Shown here: in pieces, positions 24,512 through 31,229 of the stretch | Layout of the letters: every line of letters begins with the position of its first letter | Position numbering within the stretch: the first letter of the stretch is position 1 | Assembly (NCBI GenBank): GCA_904419095.1 | Contig: CAJFQT010000003.1 | Location: 1-31,229, forward strand | DNA: 31,229 bases | Direction: 5' to 3' | Origin: an uncultured Clostridia bacterium | GTDB lineage: Bacteria; Bacillota; Clostridia; TANB77; CAG-508 | Made by a program: the position numbers and the translations under genes | The notes under the pieces: model-generated | The model's database searches: none | What the model saw: only the letters and a program-made list of their open reading frames with translations | What the model was told of the DNA's origin: nothing

Positions 24512-25154
24512 ATGAAAAAAAACAAACGATTAAAAATTAAAGAAACTATAATATCACATATTGTAAATAATAAAAAAGAATATATTATAATTACATTAAT
24601 ATTCATAATAGGGATTTTTTTAGGAGTTTTTTTTACAAACAATGTAACTCGGAACAGAGCTAGAAGAAATAAAAAATTATTTGAATTCCTTTATGGAAAA
24701 TTTAAAAAATTCATCAAATATTAATTTAATAGAACTTTTTAAGAATAGCATTTTTACATATGTAATACTCGCAATTATAATATGGTTTTTTGGAACAACT
24801 GTTATAGGAATACCTGTTGTTTTTGGGATTATATTGTATAAGGGATTTGGATTAGGTTATACAATATCTGTTTGTATAAAATTATTGGGAATTCAAAAAG
24901 GAATGACATTTGTTTTCAGTACAATATTTTTGCAAAATTTAATTATAATACCAGCAATTATTGCAATAGCTGTAAGTGGATTTAAATTATATAAATCAAT
25001 TGTGAAAGATAGAAGAAAAGATAATATTAAATTAGAGATATTGAGGCATACACTATTTTCTTTTATTATGTGTATTGTTTTATGTTTAGGAGCATTAGTA
25101 GAAGTGTTTGTTTCTACTAATATATTAAAAGCTGTAATTGGGTATTTAGTTTAA
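24512..25154 (+). pseudogene. spoIIM: stage II sporulation protein M, frameshifted
   Basis: Two overlapping reading frames together give a SpoIIM protein. Frame one (24512-24724) encodes the N-terminal helix KEYIIITLIFIIGIFLGVFFTNNV, broken here as IIGIFLGVFFTNNV, then runs into an unrelated basic tail. Frame two, open from 24648 to 25154, encodes TELEEIKNYLNSFMENLKN followed by the family core WFFGTTVIGIPVVFG, YKGFGLGYT and FLQNLIIIPAIIAIAVSG (18 residues). One extra base near 24640-24655 explains the break. SpoIIM is a membrane subunit of the DMP peptidoglycan hydrolase complex needed for engulfment. Its place before xerD supports the identity. This may be a real mutation or a sequencing/assembly error. 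A TTG at 24681 could only give a truncated product. Confidence 0.85.
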
Positions 25155-25193
25155 ACATATGTTAAAAATTTTATATTATTTTTTAAATGAGAC

Positions 25194-25290
25194 GTTCAAA
25201 AGATTGATACTTGAAGTTTTTTTAATTAATAAGCCTTAAGTATTTGAATATCTACTTGATAAAAAGTATTTTTATTTTAACATTTTGAAC
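25194..25290. repeat. degenerate inverted-repeat element D
   Basis: Outer ends GTTCAAAA (25194-25201) and TTTTGAAC (25283-25290) are perfect complements. Inside them, GATTGATA on the left and a T-rich TTTTTATCAAG-type arm (minus strand) on the right recall elements A-C, but similarity is partial. It lies between spoIIM and the xerD promoter and may be a decayed family member. Confidence 0.45.
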
Positions 25291-25354
25291 TTTTATTTAA
25301 AATTACATTTGAATAGGAATAAAATAAAAAAATTCAAAAAATTCAAAAAATGTA

Positions 25355-25383
25355 TTTACATTTTATAAATTCTTTGATATAAC
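25355..25383 (+). promoter_or_regulatory. promoter of xerD
   Basis: TTTACA (25355-25360), a 17-bp spacer and TATAAC (25378-25383). Each box has one mismatch from consensus. The leader is about 38 nt. Confidence 0.65.
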
Positions 25384-25426
25384 ATATATAGTTATGTAAA
25401 TGAAATAAAATCGAGGTAGGGGTAAA

Positions 25427-26308
25427 ATGGAAAAACAATTAACACTTTTTTTTGAATTTCTAGAAAATGAGAAAAAATTATCAAATAATACATTACAATC
25501 ATATAGAAGAGATTTAAAACAATTTAGACAATATCTAGAATATAGAGAAATACATTATAACAAAGTTGATGAAAAAATTATGAAAGAATACATAAAAGAC
25601 TTAGAAGAAGAAGGAAAAAAGCCATCTTCTATTTCAAGATGTATTGCATCTATTCGTTCATTTTATCAATTTGCAGTAAGAAAAGGTAAAGTTAAAAAAG
25701 ATCCAACAGAACATATTCAATCACCTAAAATTGAAAAAAGAGTTCCAAGTGTATTAACAGCAAAAGAAGTAGAGTTATTATTAGAGCAACCTAAAGATGT
25801 AGATTTAAAAGGAAAAAGAGATAAAGCAATGTTAGAATTTGCCTATGCAACTGGAATGAGAGTAACAGAAATAATTTCTTTAAATGTGGATGATATTAAC
25901 TTAGAAGAAGGATTTGTAACTTGTAGAAATGCTGGAAAACAAAGAAATATACCATTAGGAAAAATAGCATTAAAAGCAGTTAAAGAATATATTGAGGAAG
26001 CAAGAGATATATTAATTAAAAGTGAAGATGAAGAAGCTTTATTTGTTAATATAAATGGAAAAAGATTAACAAGACAAGGATTCTGGAAAATAATAAAATA
26101 TTATAAAGAACAAGCTCATATTTCAAAAGATATAACACCACATGTATTAAGACATTCTTTTGCAACACATTTATTACAAAATGGAGCTGATTTAAAGGCT
26201 ATACAAGTAATGCTTGGACATTCAGATATTTCATCAACACAAGTATATATGCAATTCCAAGATGAAGAAATAAAGAATGCTTATAAAAAAGCACATCCTA
26301 GAGCATAA
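25427..26308 (+). CDS. xerD: tyrosine site-specific recombinase XerD
   Basis: The 293-residue recombinase resolves chromosome dimers at dif together with XerC. The N-terminal SAM-like core-binding domain (1-100) contains SNNTLQSYRRDLKQF and SSISRCIASIRSFYQFAV. The catalytic domain has the full set: Arg145 (ATGMRVTE), Lys171 (AGKQRNIPLG), His239 and Arg242 (HVLRHSFATH), His265 (LGHSDISST) and the nucleophile Tyr274 (TQVYMQF). Length is normal. Adjacent spoIIM makes this the chromosomal XerD, not a phage integrase. Strong hairpins follow the stop codon. Confidence 0.93.
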   Translation: MEKQLTLFFEFLENEKKLSNNTLQSYRRDLKQFRQYLEYREIHYNKVDEKIMKEYIKDLEEEGKKPSSISRCIASIRSFYQFAVRKGKVKKDPTEHIQSPKIEKRVPSVLTAKEVELLLEQPKDVDLKGKRDKAMLEFAYATGMRVTEIISLNVDDINLEEGFVTCRNAGKQRNIPLGKIALKAVKEYIEEARDILIKSEDEEALFVNINGKRLTRQGFWKIIKYYKEQAHISKDITPHVLRHSFATHLLQNGADLKAIQVMLGHSDISSTQVYMQFQDEEIKNAYKKAHPRA

Positions 26309-26326
26309 AAATTCTAGGTGAATACA

Positions 26327-26405
26327 GAAAAATCTATAAAATATTGAATCGAGAATGGATTTTTCATTGCAATAAAAAGAAAAGTATTTTTACTTTTCTT
26401 TTTTA
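26327..26405 (+). terminator. tandem terminator hairpins after xerD
   Basis: The first hairpin pairs GAAAAATC (26327-26334) with GATTTTTC (26358-26365). The second, stronger one pairs 26374-26386 with 26391-26403 (13 bp, core GAAAAGTA) around a TTTT loop and ends in a T-run. Both lie between xerD and the hydrolase gene. Confidence 0.8.
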
Positions 26406-26428
26406 AATAGATAATAGAGGAAATAAAA

Positions 26429-27295
26429 ATGATAAGAAAAATTATATTAACAATGGTAGGAATTATTTTAGTAGTGCTTTTAGTATTATTGATAATTATT
26501 GCATATTTTTTAATAGTAGATATACAATCTAAAAGTCCAAAAACAATTTCTCAGGAGTGTGAGATTACATCGTATAAATTTATAGGAAGAAATGTTTTTG
26601 TATTGACACCTAAAATAAAAAATGAGAATGAAAAAGTTATTTTATATTTTCATGGTGGTTCATATGTAGCAGAGACATCACAAGAACATTGGAAATTTTT
26701 AGAAAAGCTGGCAAAAGATACTGGATATACAATTATTTTACCAGATTATCCATTAGCACCAAAATACACATATGAAGATGTCTTTACAATGATAGAGCCT
26801 TTATACAAAGAAATTATAGCTAAGATAGATAATGAAGATTTAATAATGATGGGAGATTCAGCAGGAGGAGGAATGGCTATTGCTTTAGAAGAGAAATTAG
26901 GTGAGGAAGGTCAAAAATTACCATCAAAATTAATACTTATTTCACCTTGGCTTGATACAAAATTGACAAATCCTATGATAGACGAAGTGCAAAAATTAGA
27001 TAAAGACTTAAATAAAGAAGCATTAAAAATTGCTGGTGTTGCTTATGCTGGTAAAAATGGGGGAGATAGTTATTTAGTAAATCCAATAAATGGACCATTA
27101 GATAAATTAAAAAATGTGATAATATATACTGGTACATATGATATATTAAATCCTGATGTATCTTTATTGGTTGAAAAAGCAAAAGAACAGAATGTAGACA
27201 TTGTTGTTAAAGAATATATAGGTATGGAACATATATGGATAGTTAAAGATACTGAAACTGAAGCATATGATGAATTTTTATTGGATTTAATATAG
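26429..27295 (+). CDS. membrane-anchored alpha/beta hydrolase, HSL-type esterase
   Basis: The 288-residue protein has one N-terminal hydrophobic helix (about 5-30) that should anchor it, with the catalytic part outside. The alpha/beta hydrolase core is of the hormone-sensitive-lipase type: oxyanion motif YFHGGSY (73-79), then PDYPLAPK, nucleophile Ser144 in MGDSAGGGMA, acid Asp238 in TGTYDIL, and His268 in GMEHIW. It probably hydrolyses small esters or acyl/acetyl groups; the substrate is not evident. The gene is monocistronic between the xerD terminators and the infC promoter. No terminator was seen after it, so some read-through into the infC leader is possible. Confidence 0.88.
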   Translation: MIRKIILTMVGIILVVLLVLLIIIAYFLIVDIQSKSPKTISQECEITSYKFIGRNVFVLTPKIKNENEKVILYFHGGSYVAETSQEHWKFLEKLAKDTGYTIILPDYPLAPKYTYEDVFTMIEPLYKEIIAKIDNEDLIMMGDSAGGGMAIALEEKLGEEGQKLPSKLILISPWLDTKLTNPMIDEVQKLDKDLNKEALKIAGVAYAGKNGGDSYLVNPINGPLDKLKNVIIYTGTYDILNPDVSLLVEKAKEQNVDIVVKEYIGMEHIWIVKDTETEAYDEFLLDLI

Positions 27296-27301
27296 AAACT
27301 C

Positions 27302-27329
27302 TTGACAAAGAGAAAAAATGTGATATAAT
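27302..27329 (+). promoter_or_regulatory. strong promoter of infC-rpmI-rplT
   Basis: Perfect TTGACA (27302-27307) and perfect TATAAT (27324-27329), 16 bp apart. This is one of the best promoters in the window, as expected for a ribosomal protein operon. Confidence 0.88.
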
Positions 27330-27336
27330 ATTAAAC

Positions 27337-27466
27337 GTTACAAGAAGAAGAAATCATCTTCTCACCTTATCTTAATGGAAAAAGGTTAGAAATAAATTAT
27401 AGTAAAAGTGTAGAAACTTTTATTGTATTTTGATGAATTGGCTTGTAACAAAAGTCAATTTTTTAT
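27337..27466 (+). promoter_or_regulatory. infC leader with attenuator (L20-leader-like)
   Basis: GTTACAAG (27337-27344) pairs with CTTGTAAC (27442-27449), closing a multibranched domain. Three local hairpins sit inside: AGAAGA/TCTTCT (27346-27362), ACCTT/AAGGT (27364-27386) and AAAAGT/ACTTTT (27404-27421). A competing terminator, AATTGGCTT (27436-27444) with AAGTCAATT (27452-27460) and a T-run to 27464, uses part of the same strand. Firmicutes infC operons are known to be controlled by L20 through leader attenuation; this leader fits that plan, though I cannot confirm the L20 site. Confidence 0.65.
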
Positions 27467-27485
27467 TATATGGAGGTGTTTTAAT

Positions 27486-27995
27486 ATAAAACAAGAATTA
27501 CCAATAAATGGTCAAATCAGAGAAAAAGAAGTTCAATTGATAGGAGTTAATGGCGAGAAAGTAGGGATTGTTTCTACTAAAGAAGCCTTAGAGATTGCAG
27601 GTAAAGAAAATTTGGATTTAGTTTTAGTTGCTCCAAATGGAAATCCACCAGTATGTAAAATAATGAATTATGGTAAATATAAATTTGAGCAAGCTAAAAA
27701 AGAAAAAGAAGCAAAGAAAAAACAAAAGGTTCTTGAAATAAAAGAATTAAGAGTTACTCCTAATATTGAAGAACATGACTTTGGTTTCAAATCAAAAAAT
27801 GCGAGAAAATTTTTAGAAGATGGAAACAAAGTAAAAATTACAGTCAGATTTAGGGGAAGAGAAGTAAATAATACAAAAGCTGGTGAGGCTGTATTGAATA
27901 AATTTATTGAAGCATTAGAAGATATTTCAATAGTTGAGAGAAAACCTAAATTGGAAGGAAGAAATATGTTTATAATTTTAGCTAAAAAAGCATAA
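27486..27995 (+). CDS. infC: translation initiation factor IF-3 (AUA start)
   Basis: IF-3 binds the 30S subunit and checks start codons. From the start chosen here the protein has 169 residues: KQELPINGQIREKEVQLIG at the N-terminus, NPPVCKIMNYGKYKFEQ at the end of the N-domain, a Lys-rich linker, then KELRVTPNIEEHDFGFKSKNA (broken: ELRVTPNIEEHDFGFK) and VRFRGREV of the C-domain. There is no ATG, GTG or TTG near the ribosome binding site. GGAGGTG (27472-27478) points, with 7 nt spacing, at ATA (27486-27488). infC genes typically use rare starts (AUU, AUA, AUC) as part of autoregulation. A longer frame from TTG at 27423 has no ribosome binding site and no homologous extension. Confidence 0.92.
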   Translation: MKQELPINGQIREKEVQLIGVNGEKVGIVSTKEALEIAGKENLDLVLVAPNGNPPVCKIMNYGKYKFEQAKKEKEAKKKQKVLEIKELRVTPNIEEHDFGFKSKNARKFLEDGNKVKITVRFRGREVNNTKAGEAVLNKFIEALEDISIVERKPKLEGRNMFIILAKKA

Positions 27996-28044
27996 GAAAT
28001 TATGTTTAATATATACTAAAAAACAAAAAGGAGGAGAGAAACTC

Positions 28045-28248
28045 ATGGCAAAATTAAAAACAAATAAAGCTGCTAAAAAAAGATATGGATTAACAGCTAC
28101 AGGAAAAGTAAAAAGAACAAAATCTAACAGAAGACATTTACTAGCAAATAAAACAAGAAGACAAAAAAAATCTGGAAAAATTCAAAATGCTTATGCTGAT
28201 AAATCATGTGAAAAAACAATTAAGAAATTATTACCATATGGTGGTTAG
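28045..28248 (+). CDS. rpmI: 50S ribosomal protein L35
   Basis: The 67-residue, very basic protein has the L35 pattern KTNKAAKKRYGLTATGKVKR and HLLANKTRRQKK. It sits between infC and rplT in the standard order. AAAAGGAGGAG precedes the ATG. Confidence 0.96.
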   Translation: MAKLKTNKAAKKRYGLTATGKVKRTKSNRRHLLANKTRRQKKSGKIQNAYADKSCEKTIKKLLPYGG

Positions 28249-28300
28249 TTATAAGGCATAATAGGTAAAATATTAAACAAAAATAAGGAAGGTGAATTTA

Positions 28301-28651
28301 ATGGCAAGAGTAAAGTCAGCAAGAACTACAAGAGCTAGACATAAAAAAGTTTTAAAACAAGCAAAAGGATATTTTGGTGCAAAACATTATAGATTTAGAA
28401 ATGCTAAACAAGCAGTTATGAAATCTTTATCATATGCATATGTTGGAAGAAAAGATAAAAAGAGTAACTTTAGAAAATTGTGGATTGCTAGAATAAATGC
28501 AGCTGCAAGAATGAATGGTACAACATATAGTAAAATGATAGCTGGATTAAAAAAGGCTAATGTTACAGTTAATAGAAAGATGTTAGCTGAAATGGCTGTA
28601 TCAGATCCAAAAGCTTTTACAGAAATAGTAGAAATAGCAAAGAAAGCTTAA
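28301..28651 (+). CDS. rplT: 50S ribosomal protein L20
   Basis: The 116-residue protein begins MARVKSARTTRARHKKVLKQ and contains GYFGAKHYRFRNAKQAVMKS, AYVGRKDKKSNFRKLWIARI and NAAARMNGTTYSKMIAGLKK, all typical of L20. The ATG at 28301 is preferred over a GTG at 28292, because AAGGAAGGTG lies at and before the GTG. L20 starts 50S assembly and represses its own operon through the leader in Firmicutes, which fits the attenuator seen before infC. Confidence 0.96.
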   Translation: MARVKSARTTRARHKKVLKQAKGYFGAKHYRFRNAKQAVMKSLSYAYVGRKDKKSNFRKLWIARINAAARMNGTTYSKMIAGLKKANVTVNRKMLAEMAVSDPKAFTEIVEIAKKA

Positions 28652-28663
28652 TTTCGGTTAGTT

Positions 28664-28698
28664 AGAACTTTGGGGGATTCCTTGAGGTTCTTTTTTAT
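28664..28698 (+). terminator. terminator of infC-rpmI-rplT
   Basis: AGAACTTTGGGG (28664-28675) pairs with CCTTGAGGTTCT (28680-28691) with several G-U pairs and a GATT loop, followed by TTTTTT. It ends the operon 13 bp after rplT. Confidence 0.82.
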
Positions 28699-28778
28699 TT
28701 TGTAAAATTTATAAGATTGATTTATTAAAAAATTAGAGATGAAATTTAAGCTTTTTGATTTAATTTTTATACTTTTAT

Positions 28779-28967
28779 ATAAATTATTTTGATTTATAAA
28801 TTTAATAAATACATTATAAATATAACATTTGGTAAAAAAAATTGCAATATATTAAAATTAAAAATCTGAAAAATTTTTCTAATTTGTTCTTTTCAGATTT
28901 TTAGTTTTTTTTATTTTTTAATATCTTTCCCTTTTATCCATATTTTTTATAAATCAAAATAATTTAT
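28779..28967. repeat. long inverted repeat around a central hairpin in gene-free DNA
   Basis: A perfect 22-bp inverted repeat (28779-28800 with 28946-28967, core AAATTATTTTGATTTATAAA) is separated by 145 bp. The centre of the interval holds the hairpin at 28859-28903. The gap 28652-29251 contains no ORF of note, only this structure, the rplT terminator and AT-rich DNA before the pilin-like gene. Confidence 0.75.
28859..28912 (+). terminator. orphan terminator-like hairpin
   Basis: TAAAAATCTGAAAA (28859-28872) pairs perfectly with TTTTCAGATTTTTA (28890-28903) around a 17-nt loop, followed by eight T. No coding gene lies between it and the rplT terminator, so it may end a small RNA, act as a back-up terminator, or be the core of the surrounding inverted repeat. 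Confidence 0.6.
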
Positions 28968-29251
28968 AAAAAAGATAGCATAATTATATCAATCGATATG
29001 TAAATTAAATTTAGTTTAACTTTGTATTTATTGAATTTTTATATAAATAATTTGCAATATTATTTACTTTTATAGAATTAATGATTGCATATTTATGTAT
29101 TTTATAACATTATTAATATTATTTTTGGTTTAACATAAAAGATATATAGTATTTAACAGGCATTAATAATAAAATTGATTGTATAATACTTTTAATAAAT
29201 ACACTTTTTATTTTTATTATTTTATTAATTGATTATTAAGGAGGAAAAATA

Positions 29252-31229
29252 ATGAATTATCAAAAGACAAAATTTAAGGAAACAAAAGGTATAACATTAA
29301 TAGCATTAGTAATTACAATAATAGTATTACTAATCTTAGCAGGAGTAACAATATCAACACTAACAGGTGATAATGGAATATTAACACAAGCAACAAATGC
29401 AAAAATAATGACAGAAATTTCACAATTAAAAGAAGAAATAGATTTATATGTTGTAGGCGAGGAATTAAATAATGTTGAAGGAATAGATAGATATCCGATA
29501 ATAAAAGAAGAAACAATGGAAAGCATAGATAAAGATAAACTTAGTATAGAATTAAAGCAGAAAATGTCAAAATGGGCAAACAAGGCACAAAACGGAGAAA
29601 TAGCAACAATAGAGACAATAGATTATAGTAAATTTTACAAAATAGACAAAGAAAAAGTACAATCAGCAAAAGCATTTGATGGAGATTTATACCTAATAGA
29701 GGTTGATGGAAAATATAAAGTAATAAGTATAAAAGGAGTAACATATCAACAAGAAAAAATAAATATAATAATACCATTAAATGACATAGCAGAACCAGAA
29801 TATATAACAGTAGGAAACAATACATACAAGTGGTATGGAAATGGAGAGATATCTGTCATAGGTGAATTAAGTTCAAATTCAGGAATAACGGATGAAGAAA
29901 ATTCAAACATAAATGGAGTACAAGAGTTTAAATTAAAAGAGATAGCAAAAGGAACAAATATGGCGTTTGATAATAATGTAGAAACAGAACAAAATATAGC
30001 AAAAGTAAATGGTGTAAAGAAAATATATTTCCATACAGGAACAGCATATATAATAGATGCAGAAGACAACTTATGGGCATGGGGAGCAAATGATTACAAT
30101 AAACTAGGGCAAGGAAATTCATATTTAGTAACAGAACCAACTAAGATATTAGAAGGAAGAACAGAAGGGGCAAGTAATGTAAAAGCAAAAAATGTATGGG
30201 CAGGGCCAACAAATACATTTGTATTAGATACGAGTAATAGATTATGGGCATGTGGAGCAAATTCAGATGGAGTATTAGGACAAGGAAATAATAATAATTA
30301 CTATAATTTTGTAGAAGTAAAAATAGATGGATTAGATTTGAATAAAACCGAAATAGAATATATGAGTATGACCTATATGAGAGTACAATATAGTTCAGTA
30401 TTGATAAAATGTAATAATGGAAAGGTTTACGCATGTGGAAATAATAAATATGGGAACTTTGGAATAGGTAATAATACATCATACAATAGATTTATAGAAT
30501 TAAGTGCATACAATAATATATGGAAGAATACAAAGAAAATAGTAAATGAAGGAATAATATCATATATTATTACGGAGAAAGGAGAATTATATGGTTCAGG
30601 ATTAAATGAAAAAGGTAATTTAGGATTAGGTCATAAAAGAAATGAGATTAATATATTAACAAAAATAACAGATAATGTTAAAGATATTACATGTGAAGAT
30701 GAGCAATATTTTATAGCGTTAAAAAATGATGGAATTTTATATAAAAATGACACAGAAGGAAATATTATAAAAATACAAGGAATACAGGATACAGAAATAA
30801 AGTTTAGTAGTGGATCTACATTCATTTCCAATGGAAAGTATTATATATTAAATAGTGATAATACTGTAAGTAGAAGACATGATTCATATATGATGGACAA
30901 TGAAATAATATATATGGGAGCGATGTATGGATTTATATCAAGTGATAAAGTATATTTAAGCGGATATCCAGATATAACAAAACCAAAAGCCAAATCAATA
31001 TATCAATTGAAAAAAGTATTTTCAGGAGCACAATTTGTGCAAAGTGGAGGAAATAATATAAATATAGTAGATAATGAAGGAAGTATTTATGAAGGAATAA
31101 ATAATAAAAATACTCAAGTGAACAATATAAAGCAATTAGTATCTTCACTTAATGCTGAATTTGCATTAAGTGAAGATGGAAAGATATATGCAAAAGGTAA
31201 CGCATATATGTGGGGAAATGAAATTAATA
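29252..31229 (+). CDS. pilin-like surface protein with RCC1-type propeller (cut by window end)
   Basis: At least 659 residues, open to the window edge without a stop. AAGGAGG lies 7 nt before the ATG. The N-terminus is a class III (prepilin) signal: basic KTKFKETKG (6-13) then ITLIALVITIIVLLILAGVTI (broken: ITLIALVITIIVLLILAG), so cleavage after Gly13 is expected; the usual Glu at +5 is Ala. After the helix and a mixed region (50-250), about seven blades of an RCC1 beta-propeller follow: NLWAWGANDYNKLGQGN (273-289), RLWACGANSDGVLGQGN (330-346), KVYACGNNKYGNFGIGN (391-407), ELYGSGLNEKGNLGLGH (445-461) and more degenerate ones to 655. It should sit on the cell surface. The function is unknown; adhesion or binding is a guess. 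Confidence 0.85.
   Translation, partial: MNYQKTKFKETKGITLIALVITIIVLLILAGVTISTLTGDNGILTQATNAKIMTEISQLKEEIDLYVVGEELNNVEGIDRYPIIKEETMESIDKDKLSIELKQKMSKWANKAQNGEIATIETIDYSKFYKIDKEKVQSAKAFDGDLYLIEVDGKYKVISIKGVTYQQEKINIIIPLNDIAEPEYITVGNNTYKWYGNGEISVIGELSSNSGITDEENSNINGVQEFKLKEIAKGTNMAFDNNVETEQNIAKVNGVKKIYFHTGTAYIIDAEDNLWAWGANDYNKLGQGNSYLVTEPTKILEGRTEGASNVKAKNVWAGPTNTFVLDTSNRLWACGANSDGVLGQGNNNNYYNFVEVKIDGLDLNKTEIEYMSMTYMRVQYSSVLIKCNNGKVYACGNNKYGNFGIGNNTSYNRFIELSAYNNIWKNTKKIVNEGIISYIITEKGELYGSGLNEKGNLGLGHKRNEINILTKITDNVKDITCEDEQYFIALKNDGILYKNDTEGNIIKIQGIQDTEIKFSSGSTFISNGKYYILNSDNTVSRRHDSYMMDNEIIYMGAMYGFISSDKVYLSGYPDITKPKAKSIYQLKKVFSGAQFVQSGGNNINIVDNEGSIYEGINNKNTQVNNIKQLVSSLNAEFALSEDGKIYAKGNAYMWGNEIN

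Noticed and set aside
25427..26308. Phage or element integrase
   Set aside because: The sequence and length are those of housekeeping XerD, it adjoins spoIIM, and no att repeats or phage genes are nearby.
27423..27485. Extended infC starting at TTG
   Set aside because: It overlaps the attenuator terminator, has no ribosome binding site and adds residues unlike IF3.
29260..31148. A series of minus-strand reading frames rich in Leu, Tyr and Ser opposite the last gene
   Set aside because: They have no ribosome binding sites and biased low-complexity composition, and lie exactly opposite a long + strand gene with a strong ribosome binding site and clear RCC1 blades. They are shadows of ATA/ACA-rich coding DNA.

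Overview
The window is very AT-rich, codes densely, and shows strong AGGAGG-type ribosome binding sites and many hairpin-plus-T-run terminators. Its gene content is IreB/RuvX/DUF1292, RbgA, Mini-RNase III, a SpoIIM remnant next to XerD, infC-rpmI-rplT, a short-form glycogen phosphorylase and G5/SH3/glucosaminidase cell-wall enzymes. Together these point to the chromosome of a low-GC, Gram-positive, spore-former-related Clostridia species. No marker fixes the species. Most of the window is ordinary chromosome; the accessory-looking parts are the intergenic repeats, the TadZ-like gene group and the last gene.

Layout. 1-530: a promoter and a tRNA-Val/Asp/Phe cluster. 636-752: a tiny Cys-rich protein. 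844-3437 (minus): an AMP-forming acyl-CoA ligase and a membrane-anchored unknown. 3851-5128: a secreted peptidoglycan hydrolase, between two copies of a long inverted repeat. 5486-10573: a pilin-like small membrane protein, a TadZ-like ATPase with AT-hooks and a dead P-loop, a GAF/dead-GGDEF protein, then IreB, RuvX and a DUF1292 protein. 10706-12713: a membrane protein, RbgA and Mini-RNase III. 12750-15902: tRNA-Glu, a REP-like palindrome, a yybP-ykoY (Mn2+) riboswitch with terminator, and the P2A cation ATPase it should control. 16046-20297: a membrane protein, glycogen phosphorylase, and a Trp-heptad coiled-coil protein (minus). 20526-22347: divergent tmcAL and rnhA. 22461-26308: a degenerate HD-GYP protein, an endonuclease Q family protein, a frameshifted spoIIM, and xerD. 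26429-27295: an anchored esterase-like hydrolase. 27302-28651: the infC-rpmI-rplT operon with an attenuator leader and a likely AUA start for infC. 28652-29251: a gene-free stretch with nested inverted repeats. 29252 to the edge: a very long pilin-like protein carrying an RCC1-type propeller, cut by the window end.

How the genes work together. Three leader-controlled units stand out: the Mn2+ riboswitch with its ATPase, the infC attenuator, and a hairpin that would hide the spoIIM ribosome binding site. Translation and RNA functions (RbgA, MrnC, TmcAL, IF3, L35, L20, four tRNAs) and DNA maintenance (RuvX, RNase HI, EndoQ, XerD) make up most of the core. The most novel-looking items are the pilin/RCC1 fusion, the TadZ-like gene group with repeated LPG[FL] acidic motifs, and a dispersed family of TGATATATAAATATTTTT hairpins seen four times in intergenic DNA.
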